From assembly GCF_030440555.1 (NCBI RefSeq), contig NZ_CP047118.1:930001-994000 (forward strand): a stretch of 64,000 nucleotides of DNA, read 5' to 3'. Source of the DNA: Corynebacterium caspium DSM 44850 (GTDB lineage Bacteria > Actinomycetota > Actinomycetes > Mycobacteriales > Mycobacteriaceae). Below, one piece after another: positions 41,212 to 49,157 of the stretch. The notes beneath the pieces are model-generated. The model did not search any database. It was not told where the DNA came from and worked only from the letters and a program-made list of their open reading frames with translations. The position numbers were made by a program, and so were the translations under genes. How positions within the stretch are numbered: position 1 is the stretch's first letter; every line of letters starts with the position of its first letter.

Positions 41212-41240
41212 TAGTTAAAAAGTACTGAACGGTCGTTCAA
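41212..41240 (-). promoter_or_regulatory. Promoter of the leftward arm (CBU_0592 pair and tetR)
   Basis: Minus-strand TTGAAC (-35, 41235-41240) and TAACTA (-10, 41212-41217) with 17-bp spacing. The -35 lies inside the palindrome at 41226-41239, so a bound repressor would block it. Confidence 0.6.
41226..41239. promoter_or_regulatory. TetR operator candidate, box 1
   Basis: TGAACGGTCGTTCA, a palindrome with perfect 5-bp arms (TGAAC/GTTCA) and a 4-bp centre. It overlaps the leftward -35. Confidence 0.7.
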
Positions 41241-41270
41241 AGACCCTGGTAGCCAAGGTTTATGCGGGGT

Positions 41271-41284
41271 TGAACAATCGTTCT
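41271..41284. promoter_or_regulatory. TetR operator candidate, box 2
   Basis: TGAACAATCGTTCT shares 11 of 14 positions with box 1 and lies 45 bp from it, on the side facing the rightward operon. A TTGAAC at 41270-41275 could be part of the rightward promoter, though no good -10 follows at 17 bp. Confidence 0.65.
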
Positions 41285-41340
41285 ACTAGGGCTCAGGTAG
41301 GTCTGATCTAGCCAAGACAACTAGCCTTTGAAATAACGAA

Positions 41341-41403
41341 GCAAGCGCGGAGACTATCCACGCCACTTCGCCTTGCTCTCAAACGGTTCTCCGACCGCTT
41401 TTT
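41341..41403 (+). promoter_or_regulatory. Possible attenuator in the leader of the rightward arm
   Basis: Two potential stem-loops, GCAAG/CTTGC (41341-41345 with 41372-41376) and CGGT/ACCG (41384-41387 with 41394-41397), the second followed by TTTTT (41399-41403). They lie ~85 bp before the first rightward start codon. The stems are short, so this is tentative. Confidence 0.35.
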
Positions 41404-41487
41404 AGTAACCGTCATTGGCATTGGACTTTGGTAGCAGTCCAGCCTTACAACGTCCGCCGGCAGTTAGTCACCGGTAGGAGGAAAAGA

Positions 41488-41994
41488 ATGTCAACTATTC
41501 CTGAAGACGTAGATATTCGGATAAGCGATTATCGCAAGTACATCAAGCCTGGCCGGAAGCGCGCACCCTTTTTTCGCTATATAAGAATCAATTTGCCGCG
41601 CTTGACCCGCCTATTTCTGAGTATCGTTTTCCTAGTTATTGCGCTGTGTGCTTTTAGTGTCAGCACTAGCTCCTTTGCTCCAGCTATTTTTAATGGCGCA
41701 GCTTTAGCTTTAAAGGCCTTGAGCATAATAAGCGGATTATTCGGAGCCCTGGGGATACTCACTCGGCTACGTATCTGGAGTTTTGGAATGATACCAGCAT
41801 CCATTGGCATTCTTATTTATGCCGTGGGATGCATCTTTGGTACAGCTCCATTTGTCTGGAATGGGGCAGATATCACTCTGGCAGCAGCATGGAATGTCGT
41901 GTTTTTAGCTTCCGTGGCTTATCTAGTTCTTTATTGGGCAATGCGCTACGGGATTCTCGTAGCTGCTCCCGATGACCAGGGCTTTGAGGATTAA
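41488..41994 (+). CDS. Four-helix membrane protein of the TetR-controlled locus
   Basis: A 168-residue membrane protein. A ~45-residue basic cytoplasmic start is followed by four hydrophobic helices (LFLSIVFLVIALCAFSV, ALKALSIISGLFGALGILT, FGMIPASIGILIYAVGCIF, AAWNVVFLASVAYLVLYWAM) and an acidic tail. I do not recognise the family and see no heme- or metal-binding motif; there are few His or Cys. The ATG at 41488 is set by a strong AGGAGG upstream; the longer frame is rejected. It ends 18 bp before the molybdopterin gene, so it is probably a membrane partner of that enzyme. Confidence 0.8.
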   Translation: MSTIPEDVDIRISDYRKYIKPGRKRAPFFRYIRINLPRLTRLFLSIVFLVIALCAFSVSTSSFAPAIFNGAALALKALSIISGLFGALGILTRLRIWSFGMIPASIGILIYAVGCIFGTAPFVWNGADITLAAAWNVVFLASVAYLVLYWAMRYGILVAAPDDQGFED

Positions 41995-42012
41995 GAAAGG
42001 TACCTGACAATT

Positions 42013-43506
42013 ATGCTCGCGGAATTTCCTGTTTGGCTTAGAATTGAACACTTTGTAAATATCTTATTTGTCACTTTATTTATTCGCAGTGGCATTGAGA
42101 TTCTGGGGACTTTTCCAAAATTGCACCGTTCCATTCACACCCCGCTGGGTCGGCAATGGGCGCAATTTACTATTAAAGAAAAACGTAAACGCAAGTATTT
42201 CCCCGTCGCTGGCGAATACGATGATTACAGCCCGATTATTTCCCTTCCTGGCCGTGGCGATCTTGGCCAGGGTAGATATTGGCACTTCATTTCCGTAATG
42301 GGATGGCTAGTAATGCTAGCTATTTATTGGGTATTACTGCTGGTAACCGGGCAATGGCGGCGTTATGTTCCTGAAAGCTTAGATACTTTCCGACAAGCCG
42401 GAGAAGATATTCTTAGTTATTTAGCTTTCCAGATTCCTGATCATATGGAAGGTTATGCCTTTAATGCGGTACAGCAGTTGTCCTATGGCTTTGTGATTTT
42501 GGTGCTCCCGCTTTGGATGATTATTACCGGTTTCTTGCAGTCTCCAGCAGTTAATAACCATTTTGCGCGTTTTTCGCGTTTACTTGGCGGACGCCAGGTC
42601 ATTCGCACCTTGCACTTCTGGGGTCTTTTTGCCTATATCGTTTTCATCTTTATCCACGTAGGCATGGTTATTGCCCATGGTTATGGCCAAGAAGTATCCA
42701 AGATGGTATTTGGACACAACCGGGAGCCACTAACTGGCGGCATTATTTTCACCATCGGATTGCTGCTAATTATTGGCTTCCATATTTGGGCTACCTTTAC
42801 TTCCTTAAACCAGCCTAAGAAGATCGAAAAGCTTCACAACCTCATTGTTCGTCCGCTTACTCGCGCCCTACGCAAGCTGCCATCTCGGCAATATACCTAC
42901 GCCGATGGGGAAGTTACCCAAGCACCGCATCACCGTGCTTCAGGTATGCCACCTTCTACTTTGCAATATATGGCTTTGGTTTGTAATGACTTCGAAGATG
43001 ACTATGTGCTGGAGATAGGTGGGCTAGTAGAAAATCCGATGCGCCTGACCTTGAGAGATATTCGAGAACTTGCCCAAGGACATAAGCAAAATACTGTGCA
43101 CCACTGTGTGCAGGGATTTTCCTCAGTAGGATCTTGGGATGGCTTGCCACTTCCAAAACTGCTCGAATTAGTTAAGCCACTTCCAGGGGCTACCGATGTA
43201 GTGGTGCATAGTTTCCAAAATATGACTCGCGATGATGACGTCTATAACGGTTCCTTCTATTACGACTCCATGCCGATGGAGGAAGCTGTGCAGCCACAAT
43301 CTTTGATTGCGGTGGGCTATGCCGGCGATGAACTTCCGATAAAAAATGGCGCACCTTTGCGCCTACGTTTGGAAACCTCTACGGGATTCCGCTCTGCTAA
43401 GTGGCTAGATCGCATCGAGGTAGTTAATCGCTTTGACATTATTGGTAATGGCAATGGTGGCTTCTTTGAAGACACCGGTAGCTACGATCGTCTGCAAACC
43501 CTCTAG
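42013..43506 (+). CDS. Cytochrome b / molybdopterin fusion oxidoreductase
   Basis: A 497-residue fusion. Residues 1-~270 form a membrane domain with about five helices and His residues suited to bind heme b (RIEHFVNIL, RYWHFISVM, RTLHFWGLF, FIHVGMVIAHG, GFHIWATF), in the manner of cytochrome b561 or the thiosulfate-reductase b subunit. Residues ~310-497 form a sulfite-oxidase-type molybdopterin domain with the candidate Mo-ligating Cys365 in HHCVQGFSSVGSWDG, close to the MsrP pattern HxCVxGWS with Trp replaced by Phe. No Tat signal precedes the Mo domain. It should move electrons between quinone/heme and a substrate at Mo. The substrate is unknown. Confidence 0.88.
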   Translation: MLAEFPVWLRIEHFVNILFVTLFIRSGIEILGTFPKLHRSIHTPLGRQWAQFTIKEKRKRKYFPVAGEYDDYSPIISLPGRGDLGQGRYWHFISVMGWLVMLAIYWVLLLVTGQWRRYVPESLDTFRQAGEDILSYLAFQIPDHMEGYAFNAVQQLSYGFVILVLPLWMIITGFLQSPAVNNHFARFSRLLGGRQVIRTLHFWGLFAYIVFIFIHVGMVIAHGYGQEVSKMVFGHNREPLTGGIIFTIGLLLIIGFHIWATFTSLNQPKKIEKLHNLIVRPLTRALRKLPSRQYTYADGEVTQAPHHRASGMPPSTLQYMALVCNDFEDDYVLEIGGLVENPMRLTLRDIRELAQGHKQNTVHHCVQGFSSVGSWDGLPLPKLLELVKPLPGATDVVVHSFQNMTRDDDVYNGSFYYDSMPMEEAVQPQSLIAVGYAGDELPIKNGAPLRLRLETSTGFRSAKWLDRIEVVNRFDIIGNGNGGFFEDTGSYDRLQTL

Positions 43507-43515
43507 GAGATACCC

Positions 43516-44220
43516 ATGTCCCGCGCTTTATATAACGATATGCATCTAACCGATGACATGCTTGCCAGGGTAGAGGAATATTTGCAGGAAGTAGATTTTC
43601 ATTTTCCAGGGGCCAGCTATAAAGATTTCGAAATCAATAGGTTGGCTCGGTATCTGGGATATATGTTCCAGAAAGAAGATTTGGAATCTTTTGGGGTAGG
43701 TTTGCGCTGCACTAAAGAAGGAATGCGTCATAAGCGCACCTTTATTCGGATGAGCAGAGATCAACTACTTGGAAAAGAAAATGCCAAGCGCTTGCCGGTG
43801 AATCCGCCAGTATTAGCTGCGGAGACACTTACTCTGCATCGCTTTTATGAACCAATTCTAGAAGCTCAAGGAAGCCTCCCACATGGGGTGGATACTTATG
43901 CCAAAGATACCGGTTTGCCTGGTGCGGATATGGATCTATCCATGTTAGAACAGCAATTAGCCGATATTGTGGCTTTTTATAATGGGGATCCAGTTACTAA
44001 TAACCAAGAGATCTTGGATTTGAAGATATTTTGGGGCTCTTTATTAGCTGGGCGTTATGCGCGCCTGGTTTATTTCCGGGCAGCCGGGCGTCTAAATGCC
44101 GAGCAGGAATTGCGCTTGGATCGCTTCGAAACTCAGACTAATTCCATAACTTCTATCTTGGAAAGCCTCGAGTTGCCGACCTTGGAAACTCTTAAAAGCA
44201 AGCCAGTTATTAATGGTTAA
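43516..44220 (+). CDS. Soluble protein of unknown family, last gene of the locus
   Basis: A 234-residue protein with no transmembrane segment, signal peptide or Cys cluster (one Cys). Tyr, Phe and acidic residues are common in its first half (VEEYLQEVDFHFPGASYKDF), and the C-terminal half is helical with DLKIFWGSLLAGRYARLVYF. I know no matching family. It starts 9 bp after the molybdopterin gene with AGGAG upstream and is followed by a strong terminator, so it belongs to the same transcript. It might be a chaperone or soluble subunit for the fusion enzyme; that is inference from position only. Confidence 0.8.
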   Translation: MSRALYNDMHLTDDMLARVEEYLQEVDFHFPGASYKDFEINRLARYLGYMFQKEDLESFGVGLRCTKEGMRHKRTFIRMSRDQLLGKENAKRLPVNPPVLAAETLTLHRFYEPILEAQGSLPHGVDTYAKDTGLPGADMDLSMLEQQLADIVAFYNGDPVTNNQEILDLKIFWGSLLAGRYARLVYFRAAGRLNAEQELRLDRFETQTNSITSILESLELPTLETLKSKPVING

Positions 44221-44248
44221 GGCTTAGATAAGCTTGGCCAATAAGTCC

Positions 44249-44295
44249 AACCCCAGACGATTTAAGGGCATCCTTGCCTACTTGTCTGGGGTTTT
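44249..44295 (+). terminator. Terminator closing the rightward arm of the TetR locus
   Basis: Perfect 10-bp stem AACCCCAGAC/GTCTGGGGTT (44249-44258 with 44284-44293) with a 25-nt loop that itself contains AAGG/CCTT. The 3' arm runs into TTTT. It separates the locus from arc. Confidence 0.8.
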
Positions 44296-44299
44296 CAGT

Positions 44300-44305
44300 T
44301 AGAGT
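44300..44305 (+). promoter_or_regulatory. -10 of arc (leaderless)
   Basis: TAGAGT ends exactly 7 nt before the ATG at 44313, immediately downstream of the terminator of the preceding operon. Confidence 0.5.
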
Positions 44306-44312
44306 AGGCCTC

Positions 44313-45914
44313 ATGTCCGAATCAAGCTTTGCTGAACGTCGCCCCAATCCGGAGTCGAGCACAGTGATAACCACCACTTCTGCGGAACTAAAACGCTTAA
44401 ATAGAGCCTTGCGGGCGCGTAACTCAAAGCTTTCGGATTTATTACAAGCCTCACGGGACAAACTAGCTGAGCTACAAAACCAAATTGAAGCCTTGGGCCA
44501 GCCGCCCTCTACTTATGGCGTATATCTAGAGCGTTCTTCTGACGGGACCTCGGCAGAAATTTTTACCAATGGCCGCCATATGCGAGTCCCAGTTTCCCCG
44601 GCAATATCGCGTGCAGATTTAGTTCCTGGAGTAGAAGTACGCCTTGGGGCTAACCTGCAAATACTCGAAGTGGCAGATTTCATAAATACTGGATTAATGG
44701 GGACAGTTGTAGAACCACTTGATGCCAAAAGGCTAATAATTGCAGATTCCACTGGGGAACAACGCATCCTTAAATTAGCCGGTTCGCTGACTGCTCCTGG
44801 GGCTATAGAAGCTAAAGCCGGAGATACCGTACTTTTTGATCCGCGTACTGCTTATGCCTTTGAAATTATTCCAAAATCTGATCTCAGCCGGCTCTCTTTG
44901 GAAGATGTGCCAAATGTATCTTATGAAGACATCGGCGGGCTCGATTCCCAAATTGAGCAGATCCGCGATGCAGTCGAGCTCCCCTTCATGCACCCCGATC
45001 TTTATCGGACTTATGATTTACTTCCACCAAAGGGAGTGCTGCTTTATGGCCCACCTGGGTGCGGTAAAACTTTAATAGCTAAGGCCGTCGCAAATTCTCT
45101 AGCTGAACGAGCACAAGATGCTGGAAAATCTCGCTCCGCCTATTTCTTAAATATCAAAGGCCCAGAACTTTTAAATAAGTATGTGGGGGAGACTGAGCGC
45201 CAAATTCGCCTGATCTTTGAACGGGCTCGCGAACTTGCCGATGAAGGAAATCCAGTAATCGTATTCTTTGATGAGATGGAATCTATTTTCCGCACTCGAG
45301 GCAGCGGAAAATCCTCTGATATGGAAACTACAGTAGTTCCACAATTACTCACTGAGCTCGACGGGGTAGAGCAGATGTCTAATGTGATTGTGATCGGAGC
45401 TACTAACCGCGAAGAACTTATTGACCCCGCTATTTTGCGCCCCGGACGCCTTGATGTAAAGATTCGCATCGATCGTCCTACCAGGGAACAGGCCCGCGAT
45501 ATTTTCAAACGCTATATTACTGAACCTATCCCCATGGCGGTTTCTCGAGATGAACTTATCGATGCCGGCGTAGAGGCCCTGTTTAGCCCGGACCCTTACG
45601 TAGCCTTGAGCTATTCTGATGGCACCGAAAATATTTTGCATTATAGCGATTTCGTCTCTGGTGCCATGATTGCCAATATTGTTTCCCGCGCAAAGAAGCA
45701 AGCTATTAAAGAATATTTGCAGGATTCAGCCACCAATGCCCAAAGAAAAAATCCTCCAGGGATCACCGTGGCACATTTAGTGGAAGCAGTGCGTTTGGAA
45801 CGTCGAGAAAGCGAAGACCTCCCAGATACTTCCAATCCAGATGCTTGGAGCCGATTATCTGGCAAGAAAGGCAAACGGGTAATAGACATCCAGGTTCTAG
45901 ATTATGCTGCATAA
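44313..45914 (+). CDS. arc: AAA+ ATPase ARC (Mpa homologue)
   Basis: A 533-residue hexameric AAA+ ATPase, the actinobacterial proteasomal-ATPase homologue that recognises pupylated proteins. A coiled coil (residues ~20-65), OB-type domains (~65-210), Walker A GPPGCGKT (246-253), Walker B VIVFFDEME and an RPGRLD sensor region are all present. The C-terminus is QVLDYAA, not the Gln-Tyr-Leu tail used by mycobacterial Mpa to dock onto the 20S core. This fits a genome without prcBA, where ARC would unfold or remodel pupylated proteins (for example ferritin, as shown in C. glutamicum). It starts at ATG 44313; an upstream in-frame start at 44274 lies in the terminator. Confidence 0.93.
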   Translation: MSESSFAERRPNPESSTVITTTSAELKRLNRALRARNSKLSDLLQASRDKLAELQNQIEALGQPPSTYGVYLERSSDGTSAEIFTNGRHMRVPVSPAISRADLVPGVEVRLGANLQILEVADFINTGLMGTVVEPLDAKRLIIADSTGEQRILKLAGSLTAPGAIEAKAGDTVLFDPRTAYAFEIIPKSDLSRLSLEDVPNVSYEDIGGLDSQIEQIRDAVELPFMHPDLYRTYDLLPPKGVLLYGPPGCGKTLIAKAVANSLAERAQDAGKSRSAYFLNIKGPELLNKYVGETERQIRLIFERARELADEGNPVIVFFDEMESIFRTRGSGKSSDMETTVVPQLLTELDGVEQMSNVIVIGATNREELIDPAILRPGRLDVKIRIDRPTREQARDIFKRYITEPIPMAVSRDELIDAGVEALFSPDPYVALSYSDGTENILHYSDFVSGAMIANIVSRAKKQAIKEYLQDSATNAQRKNPPGITVAHLVEAVRLERRESEDLPDTSNPDAWSRLSGKKGKRVIDIQVLDYAA

Positions 45915-45916
45915 CT

Positions 45917-47455
45917 ATGACCCGTTTCCTTGGCACTGAAACCGAATACGGAATTTCCACTCCTACTGACCCCCATACCAGCCCCATCCTAAGTTCCACC
46001 CATGCGGTGGTGGCCTTAGCTGCAATCCAAACTGGGGCGCGTTCGCGCTGGGATTACACAGAGGAATATCCTTTGCGCGATGTGCGTGGTTTTGATTTAC
46101 GCCGCTATCACACAGTGCCGGTGGTAGCAGCTGATGCTGTTGGAGTTGCCAATATTGTGCTGCAAAATGGGGCCAGGTATTACGTAGACCACGCCCATCC
46201 GGAGTATTCTGCGCCAGAGTGCTCTAATGCGTGGGAGGCCCTAATTTATAATTTGGCCGGGGATAGGATTGCTAATCATTCGCGGGAAATCTTAGATGAG
46301 CTTGCACAACAACAGATTTCAGTTCTAAAAGGACATCCTCCATGCCCGCCTATTAAAGTTTATAAAAATAATGTCGACGGCAAGGGGGCTTCCTATGGCA
46401 GCCACGAAAACTACCTTTGCAAAAGAGATATTGAATTCCAAGTTTTAGCGCAAGGATTGATTCCCTTTTTTGTAGCCCGGCAAATCATCACCGGTGCTGG
46501 TCGCGTAGGAATTGGGGAAAAAGGGGAGACGGAAGGATTTCAAATCTCCCAGCGCGCAGACTACTTTTTCCAAGATATTTCCCTGGAAACTACCTTAAAT
46601 CGTGGGATTATCAATACTCGTGATGAACCACATGCCGATGCCACCCAGTATCGCCGTCTCCATATAATAGTAGGAGATGCGAATATGTCTCATACGGCAA
46701 ACTTTCTAAAAACCGGCATGACCTCTCTAGTCCTAGATGCTCTTGAAGCCGGGGTAGATTTTAGTGATCTGCAACTAGTAGATGCGGTGGGAGAACTTAA
46801 AAATATTTCCCGAGATTTAAGCCTGCGCCATAAAGCCCAACTAAAAGATGGCCGTCGCCTTAGTGCCCTCGAAATTTTAGCGGAATACCAGCAGCGCCTA
46901 AATCCGCAGACCGCTGTGGATCATCAAGTATTTAAGCTCTGGGGAGAAATAACTGAGAAACTGAGCAACGATCCGCTAGAAACTGCAGATCTGCTTGATT
47001 GGACTGCTAAATGGGCTTTAATTAAACAATATATGGCCCGCGGATTAACTCTTGGTGATGCCAAATTAAAGCTAATTGACCTGCAATATTCCGATATTGA
47101 CCCAGCTCGTAGCCTTTACCACGCCCTAGTTAAAAAAGGTCGCATGCAAACCCTGGTAGATGAGCAAACTATTGACAAGGCCACCCATACCCCACCAGAA
47201 GATTCCCGGGCTTGGCTCCGTGGAGCTTTAACCACTGCTTTTGCCCCGTACTTAGTGGCAGCTAGCTGGCAAACTGTGGTGCTAGGCTGGGATAAGTACC
47301 TCCTAAGAATCAATATGCCTGAGGTGGGGCGCTTAGGGAAAGCTGATGTAGCAGCCTTAATTAAAGCTGCAGATGGAGATGTTTCTCGCTTTGCCACTAG
47401 TTTGCAACCACTGATTGCAGCGGGAGCTGTACAAGTAGAAAAAACCAATAATTAG
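45917..47455 (+). CDS. dop: Depupylase Dop
   Basis: A 512-residue glutamine-synthetase-fold enzyme that hydrolyses the isopeptide bond between Pup and substrate lysines. The ATP/Mg-binding FLGTETEYGIST at the N-terminus, YYVDHAHPEYSAPECSNAWE, KNNVDGKGASYGSHENYL and NTRDEPHADATQYRRLHII are conserved and paralogous to the same motifs in PafA. The ATG at 45917 follows the arc stop by 3 bp; a frame reaching back to 45845 is antifamily in sequence. Because Pup here ends in Glu, deamidation by Dop is not needed and depupylation is the expected job. Confidence 0.94.
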   Translation: MTRFLGTETEYGISTPTDPHTSPILSSTHAVVALAAIQTGARSRWDYTEEYPLRDVRGFDLRRYHTVPVVAADAVGVANIVLQNGARYYVDHAHPEYSAPECSNAWEALIYNLAGDRIANHSREILDELAQQQISVLKGHPPCPPIKVYKNNVDGKGASYGSHENYLCKRDIEFQVLAQGLIPFFVARQIITGAGRVGIGEKGETEGFQISQRADYFFQDISLETTLNRGIINTRDEPHADATQYRRLHIIVGDANMSHTANFLKTGMTSLVLDALEAGVDFSDLQLVDAVGELKNISRDLSLRHKAQLKDGRRLSALEILAEYQQRLNPQTAVDHQVFKLWGEITEKLSNDPLETADLLDWTAKWALIKQYMARGLTLGDAKLKLIDLQYSDIDPARSLYHALVKKGRMQTLVDEQTIDKATHTPPEDSRAWLRGALTTAFAPYLVAASWQTVVLGWDKYLLRINMPEVGRLGKADVAALIKAADGDVSRFATSLQPLIAAGAVQVEKTNN

Positions 47456-47488
47456 ATATTTAAGTTGTAGCAAGGAGTTATCTAGATA

Positions 47489-47692
47489 ATGAGCACCCAG
47501 AATTCTCAAGTAAATACCGGCGGCGGACATCCTGCAGACGATGAAAACCTTAATGATGACCTTGCTAATGCTGCCGCACAGCTACAAATAAATAGCCAAG
47601 GTACCGATGATCTGCTCGATGAAATCGATAGCCTCTTAGAAGAAAACGCCGAAGACTTCGTGCGCTCCTATATCCAAAAAGGTGGCGAGTAG
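47489..47692 (+). CDS. pup: Prokaryotic ubiquitin-like protein Pup
   Basis: A 67-residue, acidic, largely disordered tag protein. The C-terminal half has the ARC-binding coiled-coil segment (DDLLDEIDSLLEENAEDFV) and it ends SYIQKGGE. The terminal Glu is genomically encoded, so it can be ligated directly by PafA, unlike mycobacterial Pup ending in Gln. AAGGAG precedes the ATG. pafA begins 3 bp after the stop; the prcB and prcA genes found at this point in mycobacteria are absent. Confidence 0.95.
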   Translation: MSTQNSQVNTGGGHPADDENLNDDLANAAAQLQINSQGTDDLLDEIDSLLEENAEDFVRSYIQKGGE

Positions 47693-47695
47693 GAG

Positions 47696-49150
47696 GTGAA
47701 TTCTCCCGCTTTTACCCGCCGCATCATGGGGGTCGAAACTGAATATGGCCTAGTTATGCGCAATACTTCTGGCGCTACAGATTTAAGTCCAGATGAAGTA
47801 GCTCGGTACCTCTTTCAGCCGGTAATTGCAGCTCATGGCAGTTCTAATATATTTGAAGAAAACGGCTCCCGCCTATATCTAGATGTGGGATCGCACCCAG
47901 AATGGGCCACTGTTGAATGCGATAGCTTATCGCAACTACTTGCCTATGAGCGTGCCGGGGATCGCATCTTTAATGATTTAGCAAAACAAGCTGAGCGCAC
48001 CCTGGCCAGCCAAGATCTTCCTGCTTCGATTTTTTTATTAAAAAATAATGTTGATTCCGCCGGCAACTCTTATGGATGCCATGAGAACTATTTATTGGGG
48101 CGCGAAACAGTTCTAAAGTCCTTTGGACGACAACTTTTACCGCTCTTTATTACCCGCCAACTAATCTGTGGTTCCGGGATGATTCGTCCTGCCCACGGTG
48201 ATAATCCGGCCCAATTTGTGCTTTCCCAACGCGCTGACCAGGTATTTGAGGGCGTATCCTCAGCTACTACGCGGTCGCGTCCCATGATTAATACCCGCGA
48301 TGAGCCGCATGCTGACTCCCGTCATTTTAGGCGAATGCATGTAATTGTGGGGGATTCTAATATGGCAGAACCCAGCTTTGCTTTAAAAGTCGGTTCGGCT
48401 TTATTAGTAATCGAAATGCTTGAAGCTGGCTTTGATATTCGCCCAATGGAAATGGAAAAACCCATTCAGGAGATCCGCAATATTGCTGCAGATCCCACTG
48501 GAAATACTCTTTTAAAGCTCAAAGATGGCGGCACTATTTCTGCCCTTGAAGTGCAAGAAGAGCTATACCAAGCAGCCAAACGCTGGATAACCGAGCGCGA
48601 TGACAGTACCGGGGGAACCTCTAATGCAGAAATGCACCGGGTATTAAACCTTTGGGGACGTATGCTTACTGCTTTGCGCACCCAAGATTTTAGTAGCGTC
48701 GATACCGAAATTGACTGGGTAATCAAACGCAAATTGCTCCTGAAATATAAGGAACGTCTAAATTGTGCTTGGGATCATCCCAAACTGGCCCAAATAGATT
48801 TGCTCTACCACGATATTCGCCCCCAAAGAGGGCTATTTTCAGTGCTGGAAAGTCGCGGAGAAATCACGCGGTGGATCACTGATGCAGAAATCGCCGCTGC
48901 AGAAACAAATCCGCCAGCAACTACCCGAGGGTTTTTGCGCGGTCAATTCATTAAGCGAGCACGCCAATTAGGTGCGCCCTATACCTGCGATTGGTCTCAA
49001 CTAAAGGTGAATCGTCCAGAACCTACCACCGCAGAATTAAAAGATCCCTTCGCAACTAGCAGTGCTGAGTATGACAAGATCATGACTTATCTAGCTGATA
49101 ATGCCCCCAGTTATAGCCATAACTTGGCAGCTAATACTGAGACGGAATGA
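47696..49150 (+). CDS. pafA: Pup-protein ligase PafA
   Basis: A 484-residue ligase that joins the C-terminal Glu of Pup to substrate lysines, using ATP. It is paralogous to Dop: RIMGVETEYGLVM at the N-terminus, RLYLDVGSHPEWATVECDS, KNNVDSAGNSYGCHENYL and INTRDEPHADSRHFRRMHVI. The C-terminal ~70 residues form the small Pup-binding domain. The GTG at 47696 lies within the sequence AGGAGGTGAA, so no separate ribosome site exists and translation may be coupled to pup; ATG 47726 is an alternative but removes conserved residues. Confidence 0.94.
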   Translation: MNSPAFTRRIMGVETEYGLVMRNTSGATDLSPDEVARYLFQPVIAAHGSSNIFEENGSRLYLDVGSHPEWATVECDSLSQLLAYERAGDRIFNDLAKQAERTLASQDLPASIFLLKNNVDSAGNSYGCHENYLLGRETVLKSFGRQLLPLFITRQLICGSGMIRPAHGDNPAQFVLSQRADQVFEGVSSATTRSRPMINTRDEPHADSRHFRRMHVIVGDSNMAEPSFALKVGSALLVIEMLEAGFDIRPMEMEKPIQEIRNIAADPTGNTLLKLKDGGTISALEVQEELYQAAKRWITERDDSTGGTSNAEMHRVLNLWGRMLTALRTQDFSSVDTEIDWVIKRKLLLKYKERLNCAWDHPKLAQIDLLYHDIRPQRGLFSVLESRGEITRWITDAEIAAAETNPPATTRGFLRGQFIKRARQLGAPYTCDWSQLKVNRPEPTTAELKDPFATSSAEYDKIMTYLADNAPSYSHNLAANTETE

Positions 49151-49157
49151 GTACTAA

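Noticed and set aside
41285..41487. Moco riboswitch before the molybdopterin operon
   Set aside because: The leader lacks the class's conserved multi-stem core; only short stems are seen.
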